DNA of 64,000 nucleotides, taken from NCBI RefSeq assembly GCF_021440195.1, contig NZ_JAJTSZ010000010.1:220275-284274 (forward strand). The letters run 5' to 3'. Under the pieces are notes generated by a model. That model saw nothing but the letters and a program-made list of their open reading frames with translations. It was not told the origin of the DNA and made no database searches. Made by a program: the position numbers and the translations under genes. Below are positions 9,043 through 17,834 of the stretch, one piece after another; the first letter of the stretch is position 1; each line of letters opens with the position of its first letter. The stretch is from Dyadobacter sp. CY356. Its GTDB lineage: Bacteria; Bacteroidota; Bacteroidia; Cytophagales; Spirosomataceae.

Positions 9043-9354
9043 AATCAGGTAAAACAGTTATAGATTTTAAGCATTCATCTTGTGATCAGCCATTAGTAAA
9101 ATTGATTGCAAGGTGAATTTTTTACCCATACTAAAAGTCATGGAATCGCAAAAAATCAATCTACAACAAAGGAAAACAATTTGCTTAGTGGATCGGTTGA
9201 TAAACAAACGATGCTGCGTTATGCAATGATTATTATTCCATCATTTGTTGCATTAATGTAGGTTTAATGCTGCTTATTTCGCTTTAAAGTTATCTAACTA
9301 GGACGGTTTTAAATGTTCGGCTATTGCAGCCGGTGCCATTTTAAGGGATGTTCA
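9043..9354. other. Intergenic stretch, possible decayed coding remnant
   Basis: This is 312 bases between converging genes. One frame around 9150-9261 reads as a hydrophobic peptide (…MLRYAMIIIPSFVALM, then a stop), which could be the beginning of a lost membrane-protein gene. It has no supporting context. Nothing else is evident. Confidence 0.25.
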
Positions 9355-10242
9355 TTAATGTTTCCCACTTTCCAGAGTTGATTTTTTTCTAAAAACTTCC
9401 GGGCTCATTCCAACTTCTTTTTTGAAAAATTTGGTAAAATATGAATTGTCATTAAAGTTTAGTTTGTAGGCAATTTCCGAAACACTAAGTCCCAGGTTTA
9501 CAAGTAATCTTTTTGCTTCCAAAACTACACGGTTTCTTATTACTTCACCAGCCTGCAAACCCATATTTTCCTTGCACAATGCATTCAGGTGATTGGGAGT
9601 AATATTCAGCAGTTCTGCATACTCACCCGGTAAGCGGATTTCGACAAAATTTTTCTCAATCAACTTATGAAAATTACTTAACAGGATATTTGTTTTGAAA
9701 GGGATATTTTGATCACGGTTTATTGATGTACTCTGCTCAATACATATAAATATTTGTAACAAAAGCACGCGAATCATATCTTCCCGTAATACATTTTTGT
9801 CGATATAGTGTTCAATTAAATTTTCAAATAGCTTATTAACAGTTTGATGAGTTTTTTCTGAAAGGTTGATGACACTTTCCTGCGAAATCCCTTTAAAGAA
9901 AGAAAAGGAAGCCAGATATTCAGGACGAAGCAGGAATGACTGGAAGAAATCGCCCGAAAAATTGACTACAAAACCATCCACATTACCTTTAAAATCCCAG
10001 GAATGAACCTGTCCTGGAACCATGAAATAGATCTGATATGGCTTTACTTCAAAATGGTTAAAATCAATCGTATGCATTCCGCCGCCTTCGGTGAAAAACA
10101 GCAAGTGATAAAAGCTATGTCGATGTGGAAGTGTCAGATTAGGATGTATTGCCAGATATGCTGCAAACCGGCTTATCAGAATTTCGTCTTCTTTGTGCTC
10201 TGAAAGCGAATCAATGTCGATTCGTGGAATGTTGGTCTGCAT
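9355..10242 (-). CDS. AraC family transcriptional regulator
   Basis: I start at the ATG at 10242 rather than a TTG four codons upstream. The 295-aa protein has an N-terminal cupin-type sensor half (HRHSFYHLLFF, then a YQIYFMVPGQVHSW block) and a C-terminal double HTH (~190-290: ITPNHLNALCKENMG and GLSVSEIAYKLNFND, ending SYFTKFFKKEVGMSPEVFRKK). It is a typical one-component regulator of sugar or stress genes. It is divergent from the osmC-type gene 245 bases away, so that gene is a possible target. I see no repeated operator in the gap. Confidence 0.9.
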   Translation of the reverse strand: MQTNIPRIDIDSLSEHKEDEILISRFAAYLAIHPNLTLPHRHSFYHLLFFTEGGGMHTIDFNHFEVKPYQIYFMVPGQVHSWDFKGNVDGFVVNFSGDFFQSFLLRPEYLASFSFFKGISQESVINLSEKTHQTVNKLFENLIEHYIDKNVLREDMIRVLLLQIFICIEQSTSINRDQNIPFKTNILLSNFHKLIEKNFVEIRLPGEYAELLNITPNHLNALCKENMGLQAGEVIRNRVVLEAKRLLVNLGLSVSEIAYKLNFNDNSYFTKFFKKEVGMSPEVFRKKSTLESGKH

Positions 10243-10487
10243 AGGAGTGCCCAAAAGATGTTTTTCAAATCTAAGAATTTTGGCTCAAATCCGATATTAA
10301 TAATTAACTTTTGTGCTTTATGACAAATTCTGTTGTTTGAACAGGTCAGAGAAAGAGGACTTTGTCAAAGGCATTCTTGCCGGTGGTGTGAATAGGGAAA
10401 TTCTGAATTCATAATTACCTAAAAATTAGAATTTTAGATAGTTTATCTCAAATATAAAGCAGTCAAAATATAAATCTAAATTAAATA

Positions 10488-10883
10488 ATGGCCAAGGTTG
10501 TCGCAACTATCGGAACCGAATTGTATAAAACAGAAATTAAAACAGCAACGCACAGTCTTATTGCTGATGAACCCGTTTCTGCCGGTGGATTGGATCTTGG
10601 ATTTTCACCGGAAGAATTACTGGCTTCCGCGTTGGCAGCCTGCACTTGTGGAACGCTGCGTATGTATGCTAACCGGAAGGGCTGGTCTGAACTTACAGAA
10701 ATCAATGTAGCGGTTGATTTTTCGAGAGATGTTCAGGCTAATGTTTCACAGATGAACCGGAAAATTGAATTGGTCGGAGATTTAAATGAAGAGCAGAAAA
10801 CAAGATTATTGGCCATAGCCAATAAATGTCCGATCCATAACGCGCTGACGCATACGATCACAATCGATACAACACTAAGCTGA
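10488..10883 (+). CDS. OsmC family protein (organic hydroperoxide-type)
   Basis: This 131-aa cytosolic protein has the OsmC/Ohr pattern: GFSPEELLASALAAC and a C-terminal KCPIHNAL. The two redox cysteines would be one of Cys52/Cys54 and Cys114. Known family members reduce organic hydroperoxides using lipoyl-protein or thiol donors. The extra Cys (C-T-C) next to the first site is worth noting. It stands alone, divergent from an AraC regulator. Confidence 0.88.
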   Translation: MAKVVATIGTELYKTEIKTATHSLIADEPVSAGGLDLGFSPEELLASALAACTCGTLRMYANRKGWSELTEINVAVDFSRDVQANVSQMNRKIELVGDLNEEQKTRLLAIANKCPIHNALTHTITIDTTLS

Positions 10884-11099
10884 TTATTTGTTGGAAATCA
10901 TAAAACCTTCTATCTTACTATGTCAAAATAATTCCTTCAAATTATTACAAAATAAAAGTGCTGATAATGTTTAGTTTACTCGTTTAATCTTCATAAATTA
11001 ATCGGTCTGATTTAGAGTTGATGCTGATATTACATCATTTTCTGTCAGGTTCTGTTTTAAATTTATCACCTTATCGTTTCAATTAAACTTCCTGTAATC

Positions 11100-11669
11100 A
11101 TGAAGAAAATCTCCCTTGTTCTATTATTATCTGTTTTTTCGATGGCCGGTTTTGCTCAGACCGTTTGGAAATCTGACAAAGCGCACTCTCAGCTGAAATT
11201 TGACATTACCCATAATGGCGTTTCTACCGTTTCAGGTGCTTTCACCGATTTTGATGCAACCATTAAAGCTTCAAAGCCGGATTTTAGCGATGCGTCATTT
11301 GAATTATCGGCTAAAACTGCCTCCATAAATACGGGTGTCGACAGAAGAAATGAGCATTTGAAATCGCCTGATTTTTTTGATGCAACTGCCAATCCTGAAC
11401 TGACTTTCAAAAGTACCGGCGTTAAGAAAACCGGAACGGATAAATACCAGCTTACAGGAGATTTGACGATGCACGGTGTTACAAAGCCGGTTACACTGGA
11501 ACTATGGTATCGCGGGACAATCACAAATCCGATGAATAAAAAGGCTGTGGCAGGATTCCGGGCTACTGGTTCGATTAAACGTGCTGATTTTGGTATAGGG
11601 CCAAAATTTGCTCCGCCGATGTTAAGTGAAGAGGTAACTATTACCGCAGACGGTGAATTTGGTCAATAA
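11100..11669 (+). CDS. YceI family periplasmic lipid-binding protein
   Basis: The 189-aa protein has a signal peptide (residues 1-19, cleavage after GFA) and then the YceI lipocalin-like fold: KSDKAHSQLKFDITHNGVS at the start, NTGVDRRNEHLKSPDFFD in the middle and LTMHGVTKPVTLEL near residue 125. YceI proteins bind isoprenoid chains such as polyprenyls or quinones. The neighbouring cytochrome bd quinol oxidase genes make a link to quinone handling conceivable but unproven; a strong terminator separates them. Confidence 0.92.
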   Translation: MKKISLVLLLSVFSMAGFAQTVWKSDKAHSQLKFDITHNGVSTVSGAFTDFDATIKASKPDFSDASFELSAKTASINTGVDRRNEHLKSPDFFDATANPELTFKSTGVKKTGTDKYQLTGDLTMHGVTKPVTLELWYRGTITNPMNKKAVAGFRATGSIKRADFGIGPKFAPPMLSEEVTITADGEFGQ

Positions 11670-11714
11670 GTATTAAAATCAGATATTCCTGACGACTCAG
11701 TTTTGCATAGCTTC

Positions 11715-11767
11715 AAAAAGATAGCGCATTGATTTCATGCTTTCGAAATCAATGCGCTATCTTTTTT
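11715..11767. terminator. Bidirectional terminator between yceI and cydB
   Basis: There is a very long perfect stem: arms 11715-11736 and 11745-11766 (core GATAGCGCATTGATTTC), an 8-base loop, an A-run on the left and a T-run on the right. It sits between converging genes and would stop both transcripts. Confidence 0.9.
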
Positions 11768-11782
11768 GTGGCAGTTCGCTTA

Positions 11783-12802
11783 TTAATCCGTCGCAAAATC
11801 TACTTTCTTTTTTTGAAAACTATAAATCAGATAAAACAAAGCTGGCAGGATAAATATACTTCCGATCAACAATGCCATGGCAAGTGCCTCAATTGTCTTT
11901 TCATGACCACTATGTTCGATCAATGAAAGATATCCGCCGTTTTTCAGAATAACAATGTTTGGATAATGACGATAGGTAGTTGTTAACAGAATCATGGTAA
12001 CCTGAAATCCAGCCAGAATACGCAGGATATTTGCCTGTCCTTTATACATCAGATACCAAAGAAGAGCCAGCGATAAGGTGGCAGCGGAAATCGCAATGAT
12101 TCCGACAACATTACCAAACACCCAGTCAATCAGCGGAATTCCTTCAATCAAGGATGATACAAATACAAGCGAACCACAGATCACCGCTGCAATGTTGAAG
12201 GCCTTTGCTTTTTTGATAAAACGAAGGCGGTCATGGTCATTATCTGTTTCTCCTATCAGAAAAACTGCGGCCAGAAATCCGCAAATGGCTACGGTAAATA
12301 ATCCAACCGAAACTGAAAACCAGTGCAGCCAGCTGAAAATGTAGGCGTCTAAAAAATTATCCGCTTTCAGATCAATATGTCCTGAAACGGCGCTTCCGGC
12401 AATAATGCCAAGGAAAAACGGAGTTACAAAACTTGAATAAGCAAAAATCGGATTATAGATATTCTGCATATCGTCTTGCACGGCATCATAATGCCTGAAT
12501 GTAAATGCAGTCCCGCGGGCGATAATTCCTAAAAGCATAATCGTTAAAGGAATATGCAAATAGACGGACATGGTACTGTAAATGACCGGAAAACCTACAA
12601 ATAAAATTACGATCGCAATGATCAGCCACATATGATTAGCCTCCCAAATGGGCCCGATTGCTTCATAAAGCGTTTTACGGGTCTGCATTTTGTTGGCCTT
12701 CGAAGTAAATAACTCAATAATTCCTGCCCCAAAATCTGCCCCGCCCAGGAGCAGATAGAGCAGGATAGAAGTCCAGAGATAAATGATGACTACGTATAAC
12801 AT
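11783..12802 (-). CDS. cydB: Cytochrome bd quinol oxidase subunit II
   Basis: This 339-aa protein with about nine membrane helices starts MLYVVIIYLWTSILLYLLLGGADFGAG, a CydB N-terminus whose GGADFG stretch is characteristic. It continues with GPIWEANHMWLI and a GTAFTFRHY block, both typical. It forms the integral-membrane partner of CydA in the high-affinity terminal oxidase that passes electrons from quinol to oxygen. It follows cydA by 55 bases, in the usual order cydA-cydB on the minus strand. No cydX-like small gene is visible right after it. Confidence 0.96.
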   Translation of the reverse strand: MLYVVIIYLWTSILLYLLLGGADFGAGIIELFTSKANKMQTRKTLYEAIGPIWEANHMWLIIAIVILFVGFPVIYSTMSVYLHIPLTIMLLGIIARGTAFTFRHYDAVQDDMQNIYNPIFAYSSFVTPFFLGIIAGSAVSGHIDLKADNFLDAYIFSWLHWFSVSVGLFTVAICGFLAAVFLIGETDNDHDRLRFIKKAKAFNIAAVICGSLVFVSSLIEGIPLIDWVFGNVVGIIAISAATLSLALLWYLMYKGQANILRILAGFQVTMILLTTTYRHYPNIVILKNGGYLSLIEHSGHEKTIEALAMALLIGSIFILPALFYLIYSFQKKKVDFATD

Positions 12803-12811
12803 GGCGTTAAT

Positions 12812-12843
12812 GATAGAATGATAGAATTTTGGTATGATAGAAT
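12812..12843. repeat. Three GATAGAAT repeats in the cydA-cydB gap
   Basis: GATAGAAT occurs at 12812-12819 and 12820-12827 in direct tandem and again at 12836-12843. The three copies fill most of the 55-base gap between cydA and cydB, just upstream of the cydB start. They may be slippage products or affect cydB translation. Confidence 0.6.
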
Positions 12844-12857
12844 GTTGGAGGATCTAT

Positions 12858-14183
12858 CTATTTTTGTGCTTTTTCGGGTAGGTCGTAGAGCTTGGGTACC
12901 ATTTTGATCTGCCGGTATAACATAAAAATAACAATGGCTGCCAGCGAAAAATACATGAGCGTGAACATATAAAAAGAGTAACCGATTCCTGGCATAGGCG
13001 TGACTGCATCAGCTGTCCGCATGACATTGTAAATAATCCAGGGCTGCCGGCCAACTTCTGTGACCGTCCAGCCAGCTTCCACAGCTATAAAGCCCAGCGG
13101 TGTGGCAGCCACAAAAAGTTTAAGTAGCCAGTCGCTCTGAAGCCAGTTTTTCTTTTTCCAGAGTGCAAGGAAATATAAAAAAGAAATTGCCATCATAGCC
13201 ATTCCCAAACCGACCATAATCTGGAATGCATAATGCGTGATAGGAACCGGTGGCTGATCTTTTTCAGGAAACTTATCAAGCCCTGTCACTTCTGAACTAA
13301 AATCTCCATGCGCCATAAAACTCAGCAGGCCAGGGATTTTAATACCATAATCTACTTTTTTATTTTCGGGATCCGGTATTCCGCCAATGACCAGTCCGGC
13401 AGATTTCTCTGTGAAAAAATGAGCTTCCATGGCTGCGAGTTTAGCGGGTTGTCTTTTCGCGACATCCTTTGCAGAAATATCACCGCTTAATGGTTGAAGT
13501 ACCGCAGCCACGCAGCCAAATATTGCGGCAATTGTGAATGATTTGGTATGAAAATAAACATTTTGTCTCCTGATAATCATCAGCGCATGAACACCGGCAA
13601 CCGCAAAACCGGTGGCAGCAAAAGCGGCAAGTGACATATGCAGCGATTGTGAAAACCAGGCTTTATTAAACATGGCTTTAATCGGATCAACGTTGATATA
13701 CTGCCCGTCCACAAAATCAAAACCGGCCGGACTATTCATCCAGGCATTGGCAGCGACAACCAGAATTCCGGAGGCCAGTCCACTCACGCCGACAATGACA
13801 CCTGTAAACCAGTGAAACCATTTATTGAACCGGTCCCAGCCATATAAAAAGAAACCCAGTGCAATGGCTTCAATGAAAAAAGCAGTTCCTTCCAGGGAGA
13901 AAGGCATACCGAAAATGGGGCCTGCATGTTCCATGAATTTCGGCCAGAGCAATCCAAGTTCAAAAGATAAAACTGTACCCGAAACTGCACCTGTCGCAAA
14001 GAAAATAGCCACGCCCTTACTCCACGCTTTTGTTACATTTTTATAAACAATTTTATCGGTCCTAAGGTAGTAATAATGTGCCACAGCCATAAAAAACGGC
14101 ATCACCATACCAATGCAGGAAAATATGATGTGAAAGCCCAGAGAAAGGGCCATTTGAGATCTTGCAGCCAGGAAATTATCCAT
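12858..14183 (-). CDS. cydA: Cytochrome bd quinol oxidase subunit I
   Basis: This 441-aa membrane protein contains the haem-ligand His18 (LGFHIIF), the conserved acidic helix (FELGLLWP, then FSLEGTAFFIEAI), QSLHMSLAAF for a haem b ligand, and the GRQPWII block near residue 380. It is shorter than the ~520-aa E. coli protein because the Q-loop lacks the long insertion, which is the usual form outside proteobacteria. With CydB it forms the bd oxidase used at low oxygen or under respiratory stress. Confidence 0.97.
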   Translation of the reverse strand: MDNFLAARSQMALSLGFHIIFSCIGMVMPFFMAVAHYYYLRTDKIVYKNVTKAWSKGVAIFFATGAVSGTVLSFELGLLWPKFMEHAGPIFGMPFSLEGTAFFIEAIALGFFLYGWDRFNKWFHWFTGVIVGVSGLASGILVVAANAWMNSPAGFDFVDGQYINVDPIKAMFNKAWFSQSLHMSLAAFAATGFAVAGVHALMIIRRQNVYFHTKSFTIAAIFGCVAAVLQPLSGDISAKDVAKRQPAKLAAMEAHFFTEKSAGLVIGGIPDPENKKVDYGIKIPGLLSFMAHGDFSSEVTGLDKFPEKDQPPVPITHYAFQIMVGLGMAMMAISFLYFLALWKKKNWLQSDWLLKLFVAATPLGFIAVEAGWTVTEVGRQPWIIYNVMRTADAVTPMPGIGYSFYMFTLMYFSLAAIVIFMLYRQIKMVPKLYDLPEKAQK

Positions 14184-14246
14184 AGGTGAGTTGCAATTAG
14201 GTATGTAAAACTGAGTTAAAGCCAGGGTGGAATTGAAAAATTAATC

Positions 14247-14285
14247 TTTGTAATTTTATATTTTCTTTTAAAATAAAATTACAAA
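14247..14285. repeat. AT-rich inverted repeat between cydA and the beta-helix gene
   Basis: Arms TTTGTAATTTTAT (14247-14259) and ATAAAATTACAAA (14273-14285) are a perfect 13-bp inverted repeat with a 13-base spacer, in the ~297-base gap between two divergent genes. It may be an operator or simply AT-rich structure. Nothing else is evident in the gap. Confidence 0.4.
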
Positions 14286-14480
14286 ATTCTCACTTCCCGG
14301 AATCGCCCCAAAGCTACTCAACTATGATCAGAAGAACCATCTTATTTGATAAAAAAACACACAAATTAATATAACTTTTGCAGTAAGAACACAGGTTAAC
14401 TTCTTTTAAAATGTATCAGTTGTGCGGATTTGCTGATCTGGGAAAAGTAAAATAAATCCTGAATTGAAATTGTCTTGTTG

Positions 14481-15824
14481 ATGCTGCGTTTTTATATTAT
14501 TTTTCTTCTCTTTGCTACAACATGGTCTGCCTATGGACAGGTTGATAAACTGTTTGTTGCTACAAATGGGAAAGATAATAATCCCGGAACTTTCGAAAAA
14601 CCTTTCAAAACCTTGAAGAAAGCAATGTCGGTCAGTGAAAGCTTTTCGGGCAAACAGGTTAGTATTCAAATGAGGAATGGCACATATTACTTACCTGAAA
14701 CGATCATCATAAGCAACGCAGATAAGCGGCCGGAAAAGCTTGAAATTACAGCTTATGGTAAAGAAATGGTTGTAATTAGCGCTGGCAGGAAAATTAAGAC
14801 AGACTGGCAATTATTCAAAAACGGAATATACAGAACTGCTGTTTCACCTGAAATTGCATTTGATATATTATATGTAAACGGCATTCTGCAAACCATGGCA
14901 AGATATCCGAATGCAGACACAACTGCCGGAATTTTTAATGGTTCTGCTGAGGATGCTGCTTATTATGTTCGGGTATTGAGCTGGGGAAACCCCTTTGGTG
15001 GCTATTTACATGCTTTGGATGAGCAGAAAAAAGGAAGTTTGCATTACAGAATTACCGGCGTGGACGATACCGATAATGTGGAACTGGACGGCGGATGGCA
15101 ATACAATAAGCCACTACATCCTGATAAAGCCATACGTTTTGTTGAGAATATTTTTGCAGAACTTGATGCACCAGGGGAGTGGTATTTTGACAGGACATTC
15201 CATTTTCTATACTTCTATCCGAGAAAGAAAACGGATTTGTCAAAGGCAGTTGTGGAAGTTTCTAATTTGAAAAACAGTATAGAACTTCAAGGTTCAGCCG
15301 CAAACCCAGTGAGAAATATAATGCTCAAAAATCTGCATTTCAGGCACAATGAAAGATCTTTTATGGAGAGCAACGAAACTGTTTCCGGTAGCGACTGGAA
15401 TGTTTACAAAGGTGGCGCTGTACTCTTCAACGGCACCGAAAATTGCAGGATTGAAAATTGCAGTTTTAGTGATCTCGGAGGAAATGCAATGACATTATCC
15501 GGTTATAACAAAAATGACACGATTAAGAATTGTTTTGTGGATCATGTGGGCGCCAGTGCCATTTCTTTACTTGGAAATGGTAATACGAAAAATGACGTTT
15601 CCAGTCAGGTTTCAATTAGCGACAACACAATTCATCACACAGGAGAAATTGAAAAACAAGGAAGCGCAATTCATATTTCAAACGCACAACAAGTATTGAT
15701 TCAGGATAATAAAATCTATCATATTCCAGGAAAAGCTATAAAATTTGACAGCCTTTCTTTGAAGGAAATTACGAATTTAAAAAATACTGTTTACGACGAA
15801 TTCAGGGAATTGAAGCATCAGTGA
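14481..15824 (+). CDS. Secreted right-handed beta-helix protein
   Basis: I start at the ATG 14481, after two in-frame TTG codons. The 447-aa protein has a signal peptide (cleavage near SAYG-Q) and then VATNGKDNNPGTFEKPFKTL, the N-terminal signature of parallel beta-helix polysaccharide-active proteins. The later part repeats N-x-I/F-x-x-C turns (NCRIENCSFSDLGGNAM, IKNCFVDHVGASAI, ISDNTIHHTGE, IQDNKIYHIPG), i.e. pectate-lyase-like coils. It is probably periplasmic or surface-exposed and acts on or binds a polysaccharide. No catalytic triad can be named. At ~450 aa it is shorter than many relatives and has no T9SS tail. Confidence 0.82.
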   Translation: MLRFYIIFLLFATTWSAYGQVDKLFVATNGKDNNPGTFEKPFKTLKKAMSVSESFSGKQVSIQMRNGTYYLPETIIISNADKRPEKLEITAYGKEMVVISAGRKIKTDWQLFKNGIYRTAVSPEIAFDILYVNGILQTMARYPNADTTAGIFNGSAEDAAYYVRVLSWGNPFGGYLHALDEQKKGSLHYRITGVDDTDNVELDGGWQYNKPLHPDKAIRFVENIFAELDAPGEWYFDRTFHFLYFYPRKKTDLSKAVVEVSNLKNSIELQGSAANPVRNIMLKNLHFRHNERSFMESNETVSGSDWNVYKGGAVLFNGTENCRIENCSFSDLGGNAMTLSGYNKNDTIKNCFVDHVGASAISLLGNGNTKNDVSSQVSISDNTIHHTGEIEKQGSAIHISNAQQVLIQDNKIYHIPGKAIKFDSLSLKEITNLKNTVYDEFRELKHQ

Positions 15825-16009
15825 ATTTATAGAAAGCAAATGATAATCTTTCTTCGGCATTTTAAAAATAACTTTGACAGACAACAATTGGCTAACCAAA
15901 ATTTCATTTTCCGATGGGAAGTGGTTATTAAAGAAATCTAAAATATTTGTTATAAAATCCCGATAAGTTAAAATCTATTACCTATTGATTTATAAAAGAT
16001 TAACAGAAA

Positions 16010-17002
16010 TCACTGGTTTTGTTGCTGCTGTTGTTGCCTTAATTTTTGTTTAACAATATCTGCCGGATAACGCAACGCTATTTCCCGGATCTCATAAGCA
16101 AATTCAGAAAATGTCTTCTGCCACATAGCCGCTTCACCAGGTTCATAATCGTAAAATCCTTTAGAATTGGCAATACCTTTGCCGCCTTCCTCCACAATTT
16201 TTGAAATCAATTCCGGCACCTCCGAGCTATTGTGCAAGGTGGGTAACAGATTCTTCATCACGGTATGATAAGCAGGAACTCCTGTTAAATCCATCCATCG
16301 AAAAATACCAACGAAAGTCATGAAATAACCCGCATTGTTTCTACAAGACCTGTCTATGTCTTCAACAGTCGCATATCCATTTTCAACCAGATGAATTGCT
16401 TCACGATACATAGCATACATCAATCGGTTGGTGATAAATCCTGCAATATCTTTCCGCACCAATATGGGTTCTTTTCCCCACTGGTGTGAGAGTTCATACA
16501 GATATTCGCCATAGGAAATATTGGTGTCGTCGCCACAGATTATTTCCAAAAATCGGGTGGTATGCGCAGGTTCTGTCCAGTGAAGTCCCAGAAAACGTTC
16601 GGGATGTGAGGTTAATTTTTGAAGTTGACTGATAGGAATAGCGGAAGTGTTACTTACCAGAAGCGCATCAGAAGCAATAACGGCTTCTGCTTTTTTATAG
16701 ACAGATTCCTTGACATCGATGTCCTCAATCGTGCATTCAATAACAAGTTTGCAGGCAAATAATTCTGAATAATCCTCAGTGATCAGGAGATTTTTCAGAT
16801 AATAATCGGGGGTATGCGGGATAATCCTATTTTTAAACGCTTTTTCTAAATGGTCAGTAATCCGTTTTTCAGCAAACAAGAGATCGCTGCTTAACGGTGC
16901 CAACGCGACAACGGGATGCCCGGCAATAAGCAAACAAGTAACTATACTGGAACCCATCAGTCCAAGGCCAATAACGGCAACTGGAATTTCATTCGTTTTC
17001 AT
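16010..17002 (-). CDS. 3-hydroxyacyl-CoA dehydrogenase family protein
   Basis: The 330-aa protein has an N-terminal Rossmann fold with GLGLMGSSI (residues 12-20) and a C-terminal 3HCDH domain. Catalytic-type features are SNTSAIPISQL and GLHWTEPAHTTRFLEII; the His is the usual general base, although standard enzymes have HFFNP here. That WTEP variant and a single C-terminal helical domain resemble the hydroxyacid/carnitine dehydrogenase-like branch rather than classical beta-oxidation FadB. The C-terminus is Gln-rich (RQQQQQQNQ). It stands alone, so the substrate is undetermined. Confidence 0.8.
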   Translation of the reverse strand: MKTNEIPVAVIGLGLMGSSIVTCLLIAGHPVVALAPLSSDLLFAEKRITDHLEKAFKNRIIPHTPDYYLKNLLITEDYSELFACKLVIECTIEDIDVKESVYKKAEAVIASDALLVSNTSAIPISQLQKLTSHPERFLGLHWTEPAHTTRFLEIICGDDTNISYGEYLYELSHQWGKEPILVRKDIAGFITNRLMYAMYREAIHLVENGYATVEDIDRSCRNNAGYFMTFVGIFRWMDLTGVPAYHTVMKNLLPTLHNSSEVPELISKIVEEGGKGIANSKGFYDYEPGEAAMWQKTFSEFAYEIREIALRYPADIVKQKLRQQQQQQNQ

Positions 17003-17267
17003 AGGTGGTTTAGGATTAGATTTGTTTTCAAAGAGTTCGGCAAGAGTCGTAATTAAAGTTATTCATTACAAATTTGATTTGCCAAAAAGTGGGATTTTTC
17101 TTTATGGACGTTGGGGTTTGAAGGCGTTATTTAATTTATTAATGGAATAAAGCTGGAAGTATTTTCTATAATATTTTACTGCTTGGTTCTTAACATCATT
17201 TCCCGCGGAATAAAGACCGGAGACATAACCTATAAGCAAACTACATCAAAATGAGATACCACCTAAA

Positions 17268-17310
17268 ATGAAAGATGCCCGGAAGAAATTATCTCCCGGG
17301 CATCTTTCAT
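17268..17310 (-). terminator. Terminator downstream of csbD-like gene
   Basis: A 15-bp perfect stem (ATGAAAGATGCCCGG / CCGGGCATCTTTCAT) with a 13-base loop starts 19 bases past the stop of the CsbD-type gene and is followed on the minus strand by TTTT. Confidence 0.8.
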
Positions 17311-17328
17311 GAACCTTAATAATTTAGT

Positions 17329-17526
17329 CTATTTTGACCAATCGCTTACTTCTGATTCTACTTCTTCACGGGTTTTACCCAATTTTTTTTGAAGTTTTCC
17401 CAAAAGCTCGTCTTCTTTTCCTTCTTCATATAACAAATCGTCGTCAGTAAGATCTGCGTATTGCTGTTTGAACTTACCTTTCAACTCTGTCCAATTTCCT
17501 TTTACTTGTTGTGTGAACGCGCTCAT
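17329..17526 (-). CDS. CsbD family stress protein
   Basis: This 65-aa highly charged soluble protein matches CsbD: QQVKGNWTELKGKFKQQYADLTDDDL near the start, then EGKEDELLGKLQKKLGKTREEVESE. Members are general-stress proteins of unknown mechanism. It is a monocistronic unit with its own terminator. Confidence 0.92.
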   Translation of the reverse strand: MSAFTQQVKGNWTELKGKFKQQYADLTDDDLLYEEGKEDELLGKLQKKLGKTREEVESEVSDWSK

Positions 17527-17696
17527 ATCTTTAATATTTAAAGTTATAGATTTATGAAAACTGCCTCATGCAATTATCTGATATAATAAATAAATTGTGC
17601 CAAAAAAAGATCAGCTTTTTATCTTCACGTTTAATTATCTGGTAACTCAACTCTCGAATTTTGAAAATTATTGATAATCAAACGTATAACATTAAG

Positions 17697-17740
17697 AAAG
17701 CTGAAATGAAACCGGGAAAACCCATTCCATTTCAGCTTTT
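17697..17740 (-). terminator. Terminator downstream of AGE-family gene
   Basis: A 12-bp perfect stem (AAAGCTGAAATG at 17697-17708, CATTTCAGCTTT at 17728-17739) lies ~95 bases past the stop of the epimerase gene. It also stands ahead of the CsbD gene and would insulate it. Confidence 0.7.
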
Positions 17741-17834
17741 ACCTCATAAATCTGATTGATTTATACCCAAATTCCTGAGAATACTTTTCCCAAATTTGAG
17801 TATCAGACGAGTCAGATGTCGCCCATTTTACCCA

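Noticed and set aside
9150..9261. Possible start of a membrane-protein gene
   Set aside because: One short hydrophobic stretch ending in a stop; the bases after it show no continuing frame, so decay cannot be shown.
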